Part shown: positions 5,695 to 12,596 of the stretch, in pieces
Numbering within the stretch: the first letter of the stretch is position 1
Layout of the letters: every line of letters begins with the position of its first letter
Assembly (NCBI GenBank): GCA_023231425.1
Contig: JALNVI010000071.1
Coordinates: forward strand, 1 to 13,655
From: Desulforhopalus sp.
GTDB lineage: Bacteria > Desulfobacterota > Desulfobulbia > Desulfobulbales > Desulfocapsaceae
Reading direction: 5' to 3'
DNA length: 13,655 nucleotides
Program-made: the position numbers and the translations under genes
The notes under the pieces: model-generated
Seen by the model: the letters and a program-made list of their open reading frames with translations, nothing else
Told to the model about the DNA's origin: nothing
Databases searched by the model: none

Positions 5695-7371
5695 CTATTC
5701 CCTTTCCTTTTTTTTAATACCGAGTGTCCCCTGCAGGCTTGCACCATCAAAGGAGGCACCTTTCACTTTGGAATCGGACAGGTCGGCACCGGCAAGATCA
5801 GCCTTATAAAAATCAGCACCCTGCAAATTGGCCTCCCTCAGATTTGCACCACGCAGATTAACCGCCTTGAGGTTAGCTCTTCTAAGATTCGCTTTGGAAA
5901 AATCACATCCAGAAAGATCCGCTCCTTCCAGGTCAACATTTTCAAGATTCTCTCCGGAGAAATCAATACCTGCAAAATCACAGGCATAACACTTGTTTTT
6001 ACGCTTGAGCATCTCAAGCTGTGCCTTCTTTTTACTGCTGAGATTATTATTGCCGGGACGTTTCTTTACTTTATCAGCCTTCACGACCTTGACCCCTTCG
6101 GGGAGAGTCAGCACCTTCCGCGCTGCGGGAGACGATGTCATATCTTTGACAGAATTGGTCCGTTGCTGAATAAAAGGCACTGACGTTTTTACAGCTTTTT
6201 TTTTCGCCGCATTCTCCCCGGCAGCAACTGCCTGCACTTCGGAAACCTCACGCACAGCCCGCAGAGATTTTATTTTTGGGGCCGCAGATCCAGGAAATGC
6301 AGCAGGAGAAACAACAGACCCTGCAGACGATCCGGAGGAGTCATCCTGCGACGTTGCCAGAGAAGGCGTTTCTCGCCCTCCTCCGCTGAAATGAGACTCC
6401 CGGTCAATCTCAATCAGATGGCCTCCCTCAATCTCACTTTCATCCGCTTCACTCCCCAGCGGTACAGAAACAACCCCGGTCTCTTCATACCCGTCCTCCA
6501 CATTATTGAACTGGCTGCGGGTAAGCGCGGCAACAGCCTCGGTACGGTCATCATTGCCTGCAGGAGTTTTAGAAAATTTTTTCTTTTTCTCCGCATGGAT
6601 AGTGAGCTTTCCATTCTCCGACAATTCCACGGTATCGGAAGACTTCTTCACTTTCTTCCGGGTTGCGCGAATCAATAATGGTTTTACTGAAGCCACATCA
6701 GACTCAGGCTGAAAGTCTGACGCTTTAAGTTTTTTCTCTTTCGGGGCGACTATTATCACGGCAACAGGCGCCATCATAGGCAATTTTACGGGGGCAGCTT
6801 TTCCTGTTTTTACCATAGCCTGGATCTGTTTGGCCTGATTCGACTGCAGTGCAGGAACTCCCGAGTCGAGATGAGAAGGTGCGAGATTCACCTGTCCGGC
6901 CATCGGACGCCGTTTCGATTTTGCGTCGTCTTTTTTCACCTCTTTGCGGGGACCAGAGGCGTTTCCGCCACTCTCTATCTGCTCCTTTTCAACAATCCTG
7001 CCGGAGGTTTTTGCTCCGTTGAGATAGGCCGAATCTACCCGCGCACCACGCAAATCTGCCCCGCGCAGGTCAGTCTCCCCAAGGTCGGCACCATCAAAGG
7101 AAACTCCATTGAGTTTCGCCTTGCTGAGATTCGCTCCAGAGAAATTGGTTAACTTACAGCTCGAAAGAGACAGGTCAGCTCCCTGTAAATCCACACCACT
7201 TAAATCCAGCCTGTTGAGATCCAGACCAGAGAGATCGCAGTTTTGACAGGTACGGGTTTCAAGCAGAATGTGCAAATTTTCCCGGGCAGTAGCACTTGCA
7301 GCATAGCTCGCAACAGGGCCAGAGAAACCAAGGATAAGGACCGAAACAACAATTACAGTTCTTTTTTTCAT
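5695..7371 (-). CDS. Exported protein with two pentapeptide-repeat domains joined by a long low-complexity linker
   Basis: 558 residues from the ATG at 7371; a TTG three codons upstream is possible but has no better ribosome site. MKKR followed by a hydrophobic stretch (5-20) and a VASYA-like end near 24 is a Sec signal peptide. Residues 46-120 are pentapeptide repeats of the A(D/N)LxG type, preceded by a CxxC pair (C42, C45). A Ser/Lys/Ala-rich, probably disordered linker covers about 125-445. A second CxxC pair (C461, C464) precedes the second repeat block (465-548). Such repeats fold into a right-handed beta helix. The function cannot be named; periplasmic or surface localisation is inferred. 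Both modules begin with the same layout (leucine helix, CxxCD, then the repeats), which points to internal duplication. The gene contains an A9 run. It has an extended -10 promoter at 7420-7428 and a strong terminator, so it is probably its own unit downstream of the nuclease gene. Confidence 0.85.
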   Translation of the reverse strand: MKKRTVIVVSVLILGFSGPVASYAASATARENLHILLETRTCQNCDLSGLDLNRLDLSGVDLQGADLSLSSCKLTNFSGANLSKAKLNGVSFDGADLGETDLRGADLRGARVDSAYLNGAKTSGRIVEKEQIESGGNASGPRKEVKKDDAKSKRRPMAGQVNLAPSHLDSGVPALQSNQAKQIQAMVKTGKAAPVKLPMMAPVAVIIVAPKEKKLKASDFQPESDVASVKPLLIRATRKKVKKSSDTVELSENGKLTIHAEKKKKFSKTPAGNDDRTEAVAALTRSQFNNVEDGYEETGVVSVPLGSEADESEIEGGHLIEIDRESHFSGGGRETPSLATSQDDSSGSSAGSVVSPAAFPGSAAPKIKSLRAVREVSEVQAVAAGENAAKKKAVKTSVPFIQQRTNSVKDMTSSPAARKVLTLPEGVKVVKADKVKKRPGNNNLSSKKKAQLEMLKRKNKCYACDFAGIDFSGENLENVDLEGADLSGCDFSKANLRRANLKAVNLRGANLREANLQGADFYKADLAGADLSDSKVKGASFDGASLQGTLGIKKKERE

Positions 7372-7419
7372 AATATTCAAGTTTAAAAATTAGAACATTT
7401 TCCTCTGTTGGTAAAAAAT

Positions 7420-7428
7420 TTTATACCA
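7420..7428 (-). promoter_or_regulatory. Extended -10 promoter of the pentapeptide gene
   Basis: The minus strand reads TGG-TATAAA, an extended -10. There is no useful -35 at 17 bases. It lies about 50 bases upstream of the ATG and inside the gap after the nuclease stop codon, so the pentapeptide gene need not depend on read-through. Confidence 0.5.
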
Positions 7429-7440
7429 CAGTACACGTAA

Positions 7441-7467
7441 CAAAAAAATAATTCGATAAAAAATCGA
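7441..7467 (-). terminator. Weak terminator-like hairpin after the thermonuclease gene
   Basis: On the minus strand TCGAT (7463-7467) pairs with ATCGA (7453-7457) around five T, followed by a seven-T run near 7442-7448. The stem is short and AT-rich, so termination would be partial at best. Confidence 0.35.
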
Positions 7468-7488
7468 CACAATACACAGAAGTTGCAA

Positions 7489-7998
7489 TTATTTATGGTG
7501 CTTTGGCTTCCGATGTCGCCACACCCAGGGTGGAATGGGATGCGGGTTGCGCCAGAGATTACGGCCTTGCGACTTTGCCTGCTTTTCCGCACTCTTCCAG
7601 TCTCGACAGATGCTTTTGTGGCAGTAACGGTCATACACCCACACCAGTCCATGCTCAACGAGGAGGCCGTTGACCGCCCTGCCGTCCACCTTAACGACAG
7701 CAACCAGTCGGCCATAACGATCATAATCAACGCCGAGCACGGACACATTCCGGCCGGCAACATGATCACGCATCCATCTTTTGCAGGCAAAGGAACCGGG
7801 TTGATCAAACTCCGGGGCATCAACACCATAAAGGCGAATCTCCTGCCTGCCACGCCCGCGGCTGACAATCAGGGAGTCACCGTCAATCACCTTGAGAACG
7901 GTCCCTGAAAAGTTTTTGCCAGCCTGACTTGATGCTGAAATCGGAGTAACTGTCGATAACAAAAGGAGCAGAGAAAGTAATAAGTTTTTGGTATGCAT
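7489..7998 (-). CDS. Secreted thermonuclease-family (SNase-like) nuclease
   Basis: 169 residues with a signal peptide: MHTKN, a leucine-rich stretch at 6-14 and likely cleavage near SAS at 21-23. The single SNase OB-fold domain spans about 29-150. Residues matching the staphylococcal nuclease active site are visible: Asp39 in VIDGDS, Arg55 and Asp60/Glu63 in IRLYGVDAPE, and Arg97 in DRYGR. All expected catalytic positions are present, so the enzyme should be an active calcium-dependent phosphodiesterase that cuts DNA and RNA outside the cytoplasm. Cys72, Cys126 and Cys131 could form a disulfide. The tail is basic and His-rich (WRHRKPKHHK). The ATG at 7998 has only a weak GGAA site upstream. 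It lies 117 bp before the pentapeptide gene on the same strand. A role in nutrient scavenging from extracellular DNA is inference. Confidence 0.9.
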   Translation of the reverse strand: MHTKNLLLSLLLLLSTVTPISASSQAGKNFSGTVLKVIDGDSLIVSRGRGRQEIRLYGVDAPEFDQPGSFACKRWMRDHVAGRNVSVLGVDYDRYGRLVAVVKVDGRAVNGLLVEHGLVWVYDRYCHKSICRDWKSAEKQAKSQGRNLWRNPHPIPPWVWRHRKPKHHK

Positions 7999-8138
7999 GT
8001 CAAAATTTCCACACGAAGATTTACGACACTGACGAACTCGCTTTATCTCCGCTAAAATGGGGGGATTGAGTTGTTTTTACCTGACGGCAGCATTAAAAAG
8101 AAGAGTTGTGTAAGAATATTGACTCTTGATAAACGTAT

Positions 8139-8223
8139 AAATACAGCATAAGGGTCCTTCGAATAATTTTGTATTTCGTTCATATTCGAGGCACAGGAAG
8201 ATAGACGATTATTCAAGATACCC
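8139..8223 (-). repeat. Dispersed inverted-repeat element, copy C (shortest, inverted)
   Basis: GGGTCCTTCGAATAAT (8152-8167) and ATTATTCAAGATACCC (8208-8223) form terminal inverted repeats matching at 12 of 16 positions, only about 72 bp end to end. In the opposite orientation, bases 8139-8201 align with 5417-5479 of copy B with about 48 of 63 identical, extending past the right terminal repeat. The internal module shared by A and B is missing. Confidence 0.65.
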
Positions 8224-8400
8224 ATAGGAGTTGTCTCAAACTTAAGGCGGAAGGACAGCTCTTTCACTGTGAGGATCAGGCCTGTTTTACGGTCTTTTTC
8301 GTAAACGACACCCTGAAGATGCAGAAACGCCCGAAGGCCGGAAAAGATGTCCCCATTGTTGCCCCATCCGGAATTTCAGTGGGGGAGGCAGCACAGACAA

Positions 8401-8526
8401 ACTCAGTCACCCCGGCTGGCCACCGTTCTCCGGCTGCAGAACTTGACCATCGTCACCTCCATGGAGAAAGGCTTTGATTTACTCCCCGAAAAACATTCAA
8501 CCATCGCCATGAAAGTCCTCCGTTAA
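8401..8526 (+). pseudogene. Possible 3' remnant of an unidentified gene upstream of the regulator remnant
   Basis: In one plus-strand frame the last 34 or so codons before a TAA at 8524-8526 read like a protein end: LATVLRLQNLTIVTSMEKGF, then DLLPEKHSTIAMKVLR. The spacing to the regulator remnant (98 bases) and the shared strand suggest a former two-gene unit. The pattern recalls the C-terminal end of STAS (anti-sigma antagonist) domains, but too little is left to be sure. No start is present. The opposite strand has a competing 35-codon frame with a good ribosome site (8403-8510), so strand assignment is tentative. Confidence 0.3.
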
Positions 8527-8624
8527 TTTGCATGGCTGTTGAGTTTGAACATGCGGGAACCTCAAGCAAACTCGCTGGCCTCATGTAAGAAGACCGGACA
8601 TCACTTTTTTATTAAACAATCATC

Positions 8625-9361
8625 ATGGCAACAACAACCATTCTTTTCGCAGCCCGGTCGGACACCGCTGATACCGCCCTCGGCGAACTCAACTTCACCT
8701 GCGATCACACCATTACCCGTGTCACCACTCCGACAGAGATTTGCTCAAGTAACTCTCTGTCGGAGTTCCCGGGAGCATCCTCCTCGACCTCAAACTGAGT
8801 GCTGGCGACAATGAACTGGAGCTGTTGCATACTGTCCACAGCAGATACACGCAACGTTCCATTCTGCCACTGATTCCCGCTGATCGGCCCTGGCTGATCA
8901 ACAATTTCCTTACCTGATATGCAGAAAAACAAGGGCGGCAACCTTTCTCTTTTTTTCATGGTGCGCTGGCCGCCGTCATCAACTATCACTGGCGTGGCAA
9001 GGTCCGTGAACGGGAAAATCTCTTCCAGCAGATGCCCCTCCTCTTTGCAGATAAACACTTTAAGCGAACTAACCTGCCGGAGCACTTTCAGAACGTCAAA
9101 GTACCGGAGGGTTTCACCCTTAAGTTCTCCAATCCGAATCAGACGCTGGTGAGTGAAAATCCAGCCAGTACGGAAATACCGAACTGTCTGACTGGAGAGA
9201 CCAAATGGGGACGCGGAGTAGACTTTAACAAACTGATTAATGACTACGAAACGCAGCTCATTATCAAGGCTATGCGGCGAACGGGCGGCAACAAAAAGGA
9301 GGCGGCAAAACTACTCAACCTCAAGCGCACCACCCTGCTGAAAAAAATCAAGAAGAAGGGT
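8625..9361 (+). pseudogene. Remnant of an NtrC-family sigma-54-dependent response regulator
   Basis: The reading starts at the ATG at 8625 with MATTTILFAARSD, a receiver-domain first strand, and runs until a frameshift near 8740-8762. In the next frame it continues as SILLDLKLSAGDNELELLH, whose Asp in ILLD fits the phospho-acceptor strand. It stops at TGA 8915-8917. In that same frame, from about 8957, comes ALAAVINYHWRGKVRERENL, a clear match to the end of the AAA+ domain (normally WPGNVRELEN). A linker and a Fis-type helix-turn-helix follow (about 9220-9361: ETQLIIKAMRRTGGNKKEAA and LLNLKRTTLLKKIKKKG). Everything between the receiver and that point, including Walker A, GAFTGA and Walker B, is gone. 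The whole is 737 bp, whereas an intact gene would need about 1.35 kb. It is therefore broken by at least one frameshift, one stop and one large internal deletion. The C-terminal piece could be translated from the ATG at 9032 but would run on through the tRNA region, so function is unlikely. Confidence 0.82.
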
Positions 9362-9472
9362 AATAGAAGGAATGTGGGAGGATTTATCGGGCAGCATCGG
9401 CTCATCGGAAGCCAGATTCACTTTCGCAGAGATGAGCAGCTCAAACTACACCGACCGGGCCTGCTACAAACG

Positions 9473-9511
9473 AAAAAAAAGGGGTTTGCGACAAATTGTC
9501 ACAAACCCCTT
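9473..9511 (-). terminator. Rho-independent terminator of tRNA-Arg
   Basis: On the minus strand AAGGGGTTTG and its complement CAAACCCCTT (plus positions 9502-9511 and 9479-9488) form a 10-bp stem. After a one-base mismatch it extends by GAC/GTC, and is followed by eight T (9473-9480). It begins 12 bases after the tRNA 3' end. Confidence 0.9.
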
Positions 9512-9522
9512 GATTTTTTTAC

Positions 9523-9599
9523 TGGTGCACCAGGAGGGAGTCGAACCCCCGACCTCTTGGTTCGTAGCCAAGCGCTCTATCCAGCTGAGCTACTGGTGC
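9523..9599 (-). tRNA. tRNA-Arg(ACG)
   Basis: 77 bases including an encoded CCA (9523-9525). On the minus strand: acceptor GCACCAG pairing with CTGGTGC, D arm with AGCTGGAT, anticodon stem CTTGG/CCAAG around loop CTACGAA with anticodon ACG (9563-9565), short variable loop, and T arm with TTCGACT. ACG is normally edited to ICG to read CGU, CGC and CGA. It is 70 bases downstream of the RNase E/G gene on the same strand, with its own promoter and terminator. Confidence 0.98.
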
Positions 9600-9612
9600 A
9601 TTGGAGATATGC

Positions 9613-9641
9613 TATATACCCCACTTCCGCGCGAGACTCAA
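9613..9641 (-). promoter_or_regulatory. Sigma-70-type promoter of tRNA-Arg
   Basis: On the minus strand TTGAGT (9636-9641) and TATATA (9613-9618) are exactly 17 bases apart. The expected start lies only a few bases before the mature tRNA 5' end at 9599, so the leader is very short. A GC-rich CTCGCGCG segment fills the spacer. Confidence 0.65.
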
Positions 9642-9669
9642 GCAGAATATTCACTACAGTGTGAAAAAT

Positions 9670-12045
9670 TTACTTTTCCCGCCCGTGCCCCTCATTCTCA
9701 TTCTCTTTCTCTTTTTTACGGAAGATAATTTCATTATCCGCCGGCTTCATACTGGAATGACCGATAATCTCAATCTCCACCTGCTGACGCTTCTCCATTT
9801 CAATAAGCTCAGCCCGCTTGTGATTCAGCAGATAGGAAGCAACATCAAGGGGAAAGTTGCACTCCACGCGTTCCACCGGATTGCGGCTGGCACCAGTCTG
9901 GATCCGGCGCAGATAGAAAAGCGAAAGGGTCTCCACGGAACGCATGGATCCCCGTCCCTTGCAGTATTCGCAGACACGATAGTTGCCAGACTCAATGGGT
10001 GCCCCCAGCTTCTGGCGAGAGATTTCCATCAGACCAAACTTTGAAATCTTGTTAAAGTCGACCTTCGCCTTATCGCGTTTCATGGCCTGTTTAACCTGCT
10101 TCTCCACCGCCAGGATATGCTTGCGACTGCGCATGTCGATAAAGTCTACCACCACAAGGCCTCCAAGATCCCGCAAACGAAGCTGACGGGCCAGTTCCGT
10201 GGCGGCTTCCATATTCGCCTGAAAGATAGACTCCTCAAAATTGGCGCCCTTGGAAGTAGAACCGGAGTTCACATCAATGGCAACCAGCGCCTCAGTAGGG
10301 TCGATGACAATGGACCCGCCGGAGGGCAGGTTGACCTGTGGCTGATAGATCTGCTCAATCTGCTCTTCCACGCTGTACATGTTGAAGATCGGTCGAGCTC
10401 CCTGATGCAATCGCACCCGCACCTTCTGCTGTGCTTTGGGCTGCATGGCAACGAAATCCTTCACCTGCTCCAGGGCTGTTCGGTCATCAACAAGAATTTC
10501 TTCGATGGCCGGATCAAAATGCTCCCGGAGAAAGCGGGCAACAGTCTGATGATCTTCGTAGAGAAGCCCGACACCCTTCAGAGCCAGCCCTCTCTCCCGA
10601 ATATCCCTCCACAGTTTAAGCAGATAATCGGTATCCCGCGACAGGGCACTTTCAGTAATCTCGGAACTCGCCGTACGCACAATCCAGCCTGTCCCCTCAG
10701 GGATATCAAAGCCCTTCATGATGTCCCTGAGCTGACCACGCCGCTGCTCCCCGGAGATTTTGCGGGAGATCCCTGCAGAATCAGAACCGGGCATCAAGAC
10801 CACGCAGCGTCCTGGTATAGAGAGGAAAGTGGTCATATTGGCACCCTTGCGACCAATCTCTTCTTTCACAACCTGGGCCAGCAACTCCTGACCGCGTTCA
10901 AGAACGTCGGTGATGGAAAGCTTTTTCCACTGCTGCTTTTCAACCTTCTCGCGCACATCGTCTGGCAGATTGGCTTTGAAATACTCGGGATGAATTTCAC
11001 TGAAGGGCAGAAAACCGTTCTTTTCTGTACCATAATCAACAAAGGCAGCCTGGAGGCTGGGCTCAATGGCCACCACCTTTGCTTTATATATATTACTTTT
11101 TCGCTGCGCCCGGAAAACGGTGGAGACGTGAATAGACTCAAGTCGACCATCTTCAAGTAGAGCAAGGCGACACTCTTCCGGCTCTTCGGCATTGATCAAC
11201 AGCTTCATTGATTTGCAGGATTCAGCCTTGTCACCACTCTTTTCTTTTCCCTCAGGCAGGCTGCTTTCAGCATCAACCTCTTCGGTGTTTGCCTTTTTTG
11301 TTCCCCGGCTATTTTTTCTTCCACGGCGACTGTGTGCCTGCCCTGATTCAGACTGAGCAGATTTCTCTTTTTCAGTTAATTCATCCGTAGATGAAAACAG
11401 CTCCGCAGGAGGAGACACTTCTTCCGCCTCAAGAATTTCAGGACCCGCCATCAGGGTATCCGCAACTTCGATCCGGGCCTCATCTGTGGTAGATTTATCA
11501 AGCACGGTTACAGGAATGGAGGGGGAACCTTCAGCTCCTTCTTCTGGAAGATCTACAGGGGAAAGTGCTGCAACGGCCTCCTGGTCAGAGGAAGAAGGTA
11601 TCTCTGGAGTGGAATCTGCGTCATTCTCTTTTGCAACTGCAGGCTTACGCCCCCGCCGACTGGAAGGACGCCTGCTGCGACTTCGGGAGGCCGATTTTTC
11701 GAGTTTTTCGGCCGGGACCTCCACAGAATCTGACTTTTCTTTTTCAGCTGCTGCCGGAGAATCACCTTCTTCTCCGATCGGAGCAACACTGGCAGTTTCT
11801 GTTTTTTTTCTGCTCGAACTCCGACGGCGGCTGCTCCGTTTGCGAACAGGCTTCTTTTCATCCGTTGCAGCTTCCGTTTTCACAGGTTCTACTGCGGTTT
11901 TTTCTACTGTCTTTTCCTTTTTTTCAGGAGTTTTTTTCTTTTCAACCGGTTCACTGCTCTCTATTGAACTGGTGCTTTTCCACCATGCTCCGGTTGTTGC
12001 TTTGATTGATTTTTTCGGTTCTTTCTTGTCGCTACCTTCGCTCAT
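9670..12045 (-). CDS. Ribonuclease E/G family endoribonuclease with a long N-terminal disordered extension
   Basis: 791 residues. The start at 12045 is well supported by GAGGG six bases upstream (12052-12056). The catalytic core begins at about 280 (MKLLINAEEPEECRLALLED). An S1 domain follows (about 327-366, YKAKVVAIEPSLQAAFVDYG), then the 5'-sensor and RNase H-like parts. A DNase I-like region carries the two metal-binding aspartates, Asp591 (AIDVNSG) and Asp634 (VVVDFIDM). The zinc-link cysteines C692 and C695 (CEYCKGRG) and the small domain come last. All catalytic residues are present. The enzyme makes single-strand cuts in mRNA, rRNA and tRNA precursors. Residues 1-279 are Lys/Glu/Ser-rich with arginine clusters near 68-90, 118-143 and 238-260 (SRRGRK twice); there is almost nothing after the core. 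In E. coli RNase E the scaffold is C-terminal, so here it is reversed. It could be named rne or rng; the core alone does not decide. Confidence 0.95.
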   Translation of the reverse strand: MSEGSDKKEPKKSIKATTGAWWKSTSSIESSEPVEKKKTPEKKEKTVEKTAVEPVKTEAATDEKKPVRKRSSRRRSSSRKKTETASVAPIGEEGDSPAAAEKEKSDSVEVPAEKLEKSASRSRSRRPSSRRGRKPAVAKENDADSTPEIPSSSDQEAVAALSPVDLPEEGAEGSPSIPVTVLDKSTTDEARIEVADTLMAGPEILEAEEVSPPAELFSSTDELTEKEKSAQSESGQAHSRRGRKNSRGTKKANTEEVDAESSLPEGKEKSGDKAESCKSMKLLINAEEPEECRLALLEDGRLESIHVSTVFRAQRKSNIYKAKVVAIEPSLQAAFVDYGTEKNGFLPFSEIHPEYFKANLPDDVREKVEKQQWKKLSITDVLERGQELLAQVVKEEIGRKGANMTTFLSIPGRCVVLMPGSDSAGISRKISGEQRRGQLRDIMKGFDIPEGTGWIVRTASSEITESALSRDTDYLLKLWRDIRERGLALKGVGLLYEDHQTVARFLREHFDPAIEEILVDDRTALEQVKDFVAMQPKAQQKVRVRLHQGARPIFNMYSVEEQIEQIYQPQVNLPSGGSIVIDPTEALVAIDVNSGSTSKGANFEESIFQANMEAATELARQLRLRDLGGLVVVDFIDMRSRKHILAVEKQVKQAMKRDKAKVDFNKISKFGLMEISRQKLGAPIESGNYRVCEYCKGRGSMRSVETLSLFYLRRIQTGASRNPVERVECNFPLDVASYLLNHKRAELIEMEKRQQVEIEIIGHSSMKPADNEIIFRKKEKENENEGHGREK

Positions 12046-12080
12046 TTAATACCCTCGCCCCCCGCGCCGTGGCACAACAA

Positions 12081-12093
12081 CAGTGTGACACTG
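12081..12093. repeat. 13-bp palindrome upstream of the RNase E/G gene
   Basis: CAGTGTGACACTG, perfect 6-bp arms around a single G, 36 bases before the RNase start codon. A one-base centre suits a protein operator better than an RNA hairpin, though a four-pair stem with a five-base loop is possible in the leader. Confidence 0.4.
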
Positions 12094-12351
12094 GAAATAC
12101 AGCAATAGACTGCGTCGGGAAACATTCTTTCGTTTTTCTTTCCAAAAACATGCTGAAGCCTGCCCTCTGCACCGCAACACGGTCATTTTCAGGCATATCA
12201 GTTTCAACACACTTCCGGCTCTATTCATCGTAACGTAATGGTTCCTTTGCTGTTGTTTTTTGGTGACTTCTGTAATTGCAGAAGAAAACCGAAGGAAAAC
12301 ATTACGCATCTGATATTTAATGCCGTTTTCATGTAAACACAATTATTATTT

Positions 12352-12364
12352 ACTGATTATCAGT
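12352..12364. repeat. 13-bp palindrome in the divergent region
   Basis: ACTGATTATCAGT, perfect 6-bp arms around a single T, in an AT-rich stretch about 80 bp upstream of the lptD -35. It has the form of a dimeric regulator site; no regulator can be named. Confidence 0.4.
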
Positions 12365-12441
12365 GTTTCCCCCTGGAATCGACCGGCATTTTCTATCAGT
12401 TATGAATTTACCTGACAGGGCCGCACTTTAATACTTTAATC

Positions 12442-12470
12442 TTGACACGTCCCACCGAGCCCCGTAAACT
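12442..12470 (+). promoter_or_regulatory. Sigma-70 promoter for lptD
   Basis: A perfect -35 TTGACA (12442-12447) and TAAACT (12465-12470, four of six) with a 17-base spacer. Transcription would start near 12477, leaving a leader of about 120 bases before the ATG at 12597. Confidence 0.65.
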
Positions 12471-12596
12471 CTGGACATAAAGATTCAAATTTTTAAACTT
12501 CTGGTAATTTTGTGTTTCTCTCGCAGTCGTCGTTCGCTGCCCGCCTCGTTCGCCGCACTGCCACCACTTAATATAACTTTCAGAAATACGGTTAAC

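Larger units (their letters stand above)
7999..8624. other. 626-bp region without an intact gene; repeat and decayed coding remains
   Basis: It contains repeat copy C (8139-8223) and then sequence that reads like broken coding DNA. On the plus strand a short frame ends at 8526 (see separate entry). On the minus strand a frame open from about 8372 to 8052 runs through the repeat but has no credible ATG and ribosome site. No function is recognisable. Confidence 0.6.
12046..12596. other. 551-bp divergent intergenic region between the RNase E/G gene and lptD
   Basis: No credible gene is present on either strand. It holds two 13-bp palindromes (12081-12093 and 12352-12364) and a sigma-70 promoter pointing to lptD (12442-12470). 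I find no convincing promoter for the RNase gene. A long 5' leader on its mRNA is possible, as in E. coli, where the rne leader mediates self-regulation, but that is inference. Confidence 0.6.

Noticed and set aside
7390..7405. Strong GAGG site followed by a two-codon frame ATG-TTC-TAA upstream of the pentapeptide gene
   Set aside because: Could be a minimal leader frame, but such short frames occur by chance and nothing else supports it.
8052..8372. Minus-strand frame reading through repeat copy C with protein-like parts (VVYEKDRKTGLILTVKELSF)
   Set aside because: No credible start codon with a ribosome site, and part of it is repeat. It may be a gene remnant but cannot be supported.
8403..8510. 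35-codon minus-strand frame with a good GGAGG ribosome site
   Set aside because: The peptide has no recognisable features and ends quickly; the plus strand gives an equally plausible coding remnant. Left as an alternative, not called.
9523..9600. tRNA-Arg as an integration site for a mobile element
   Set aside because: No integrase gene and no second copy of the tRNA 3' end is visible in the window.
9032..9664. Open frame across tRNA-Arg giving GAPGGSRTPDLLVRSQA, and its neighbour frame giving HQEGVEPPTSWFVAKRS
   Set aside because: These are the well-known false proteins made by translating the antisense of a tRNA gene; the tRNA is clear.
11486..12049. Long plus-strand frame of 187 codons opposite the RNase N-terminal region
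   Set aside because: Ser/Phe-rich translation is the shadow of the Lys/Glu/Ser-rich coding strand; the RNase start and ribosome site are clear.
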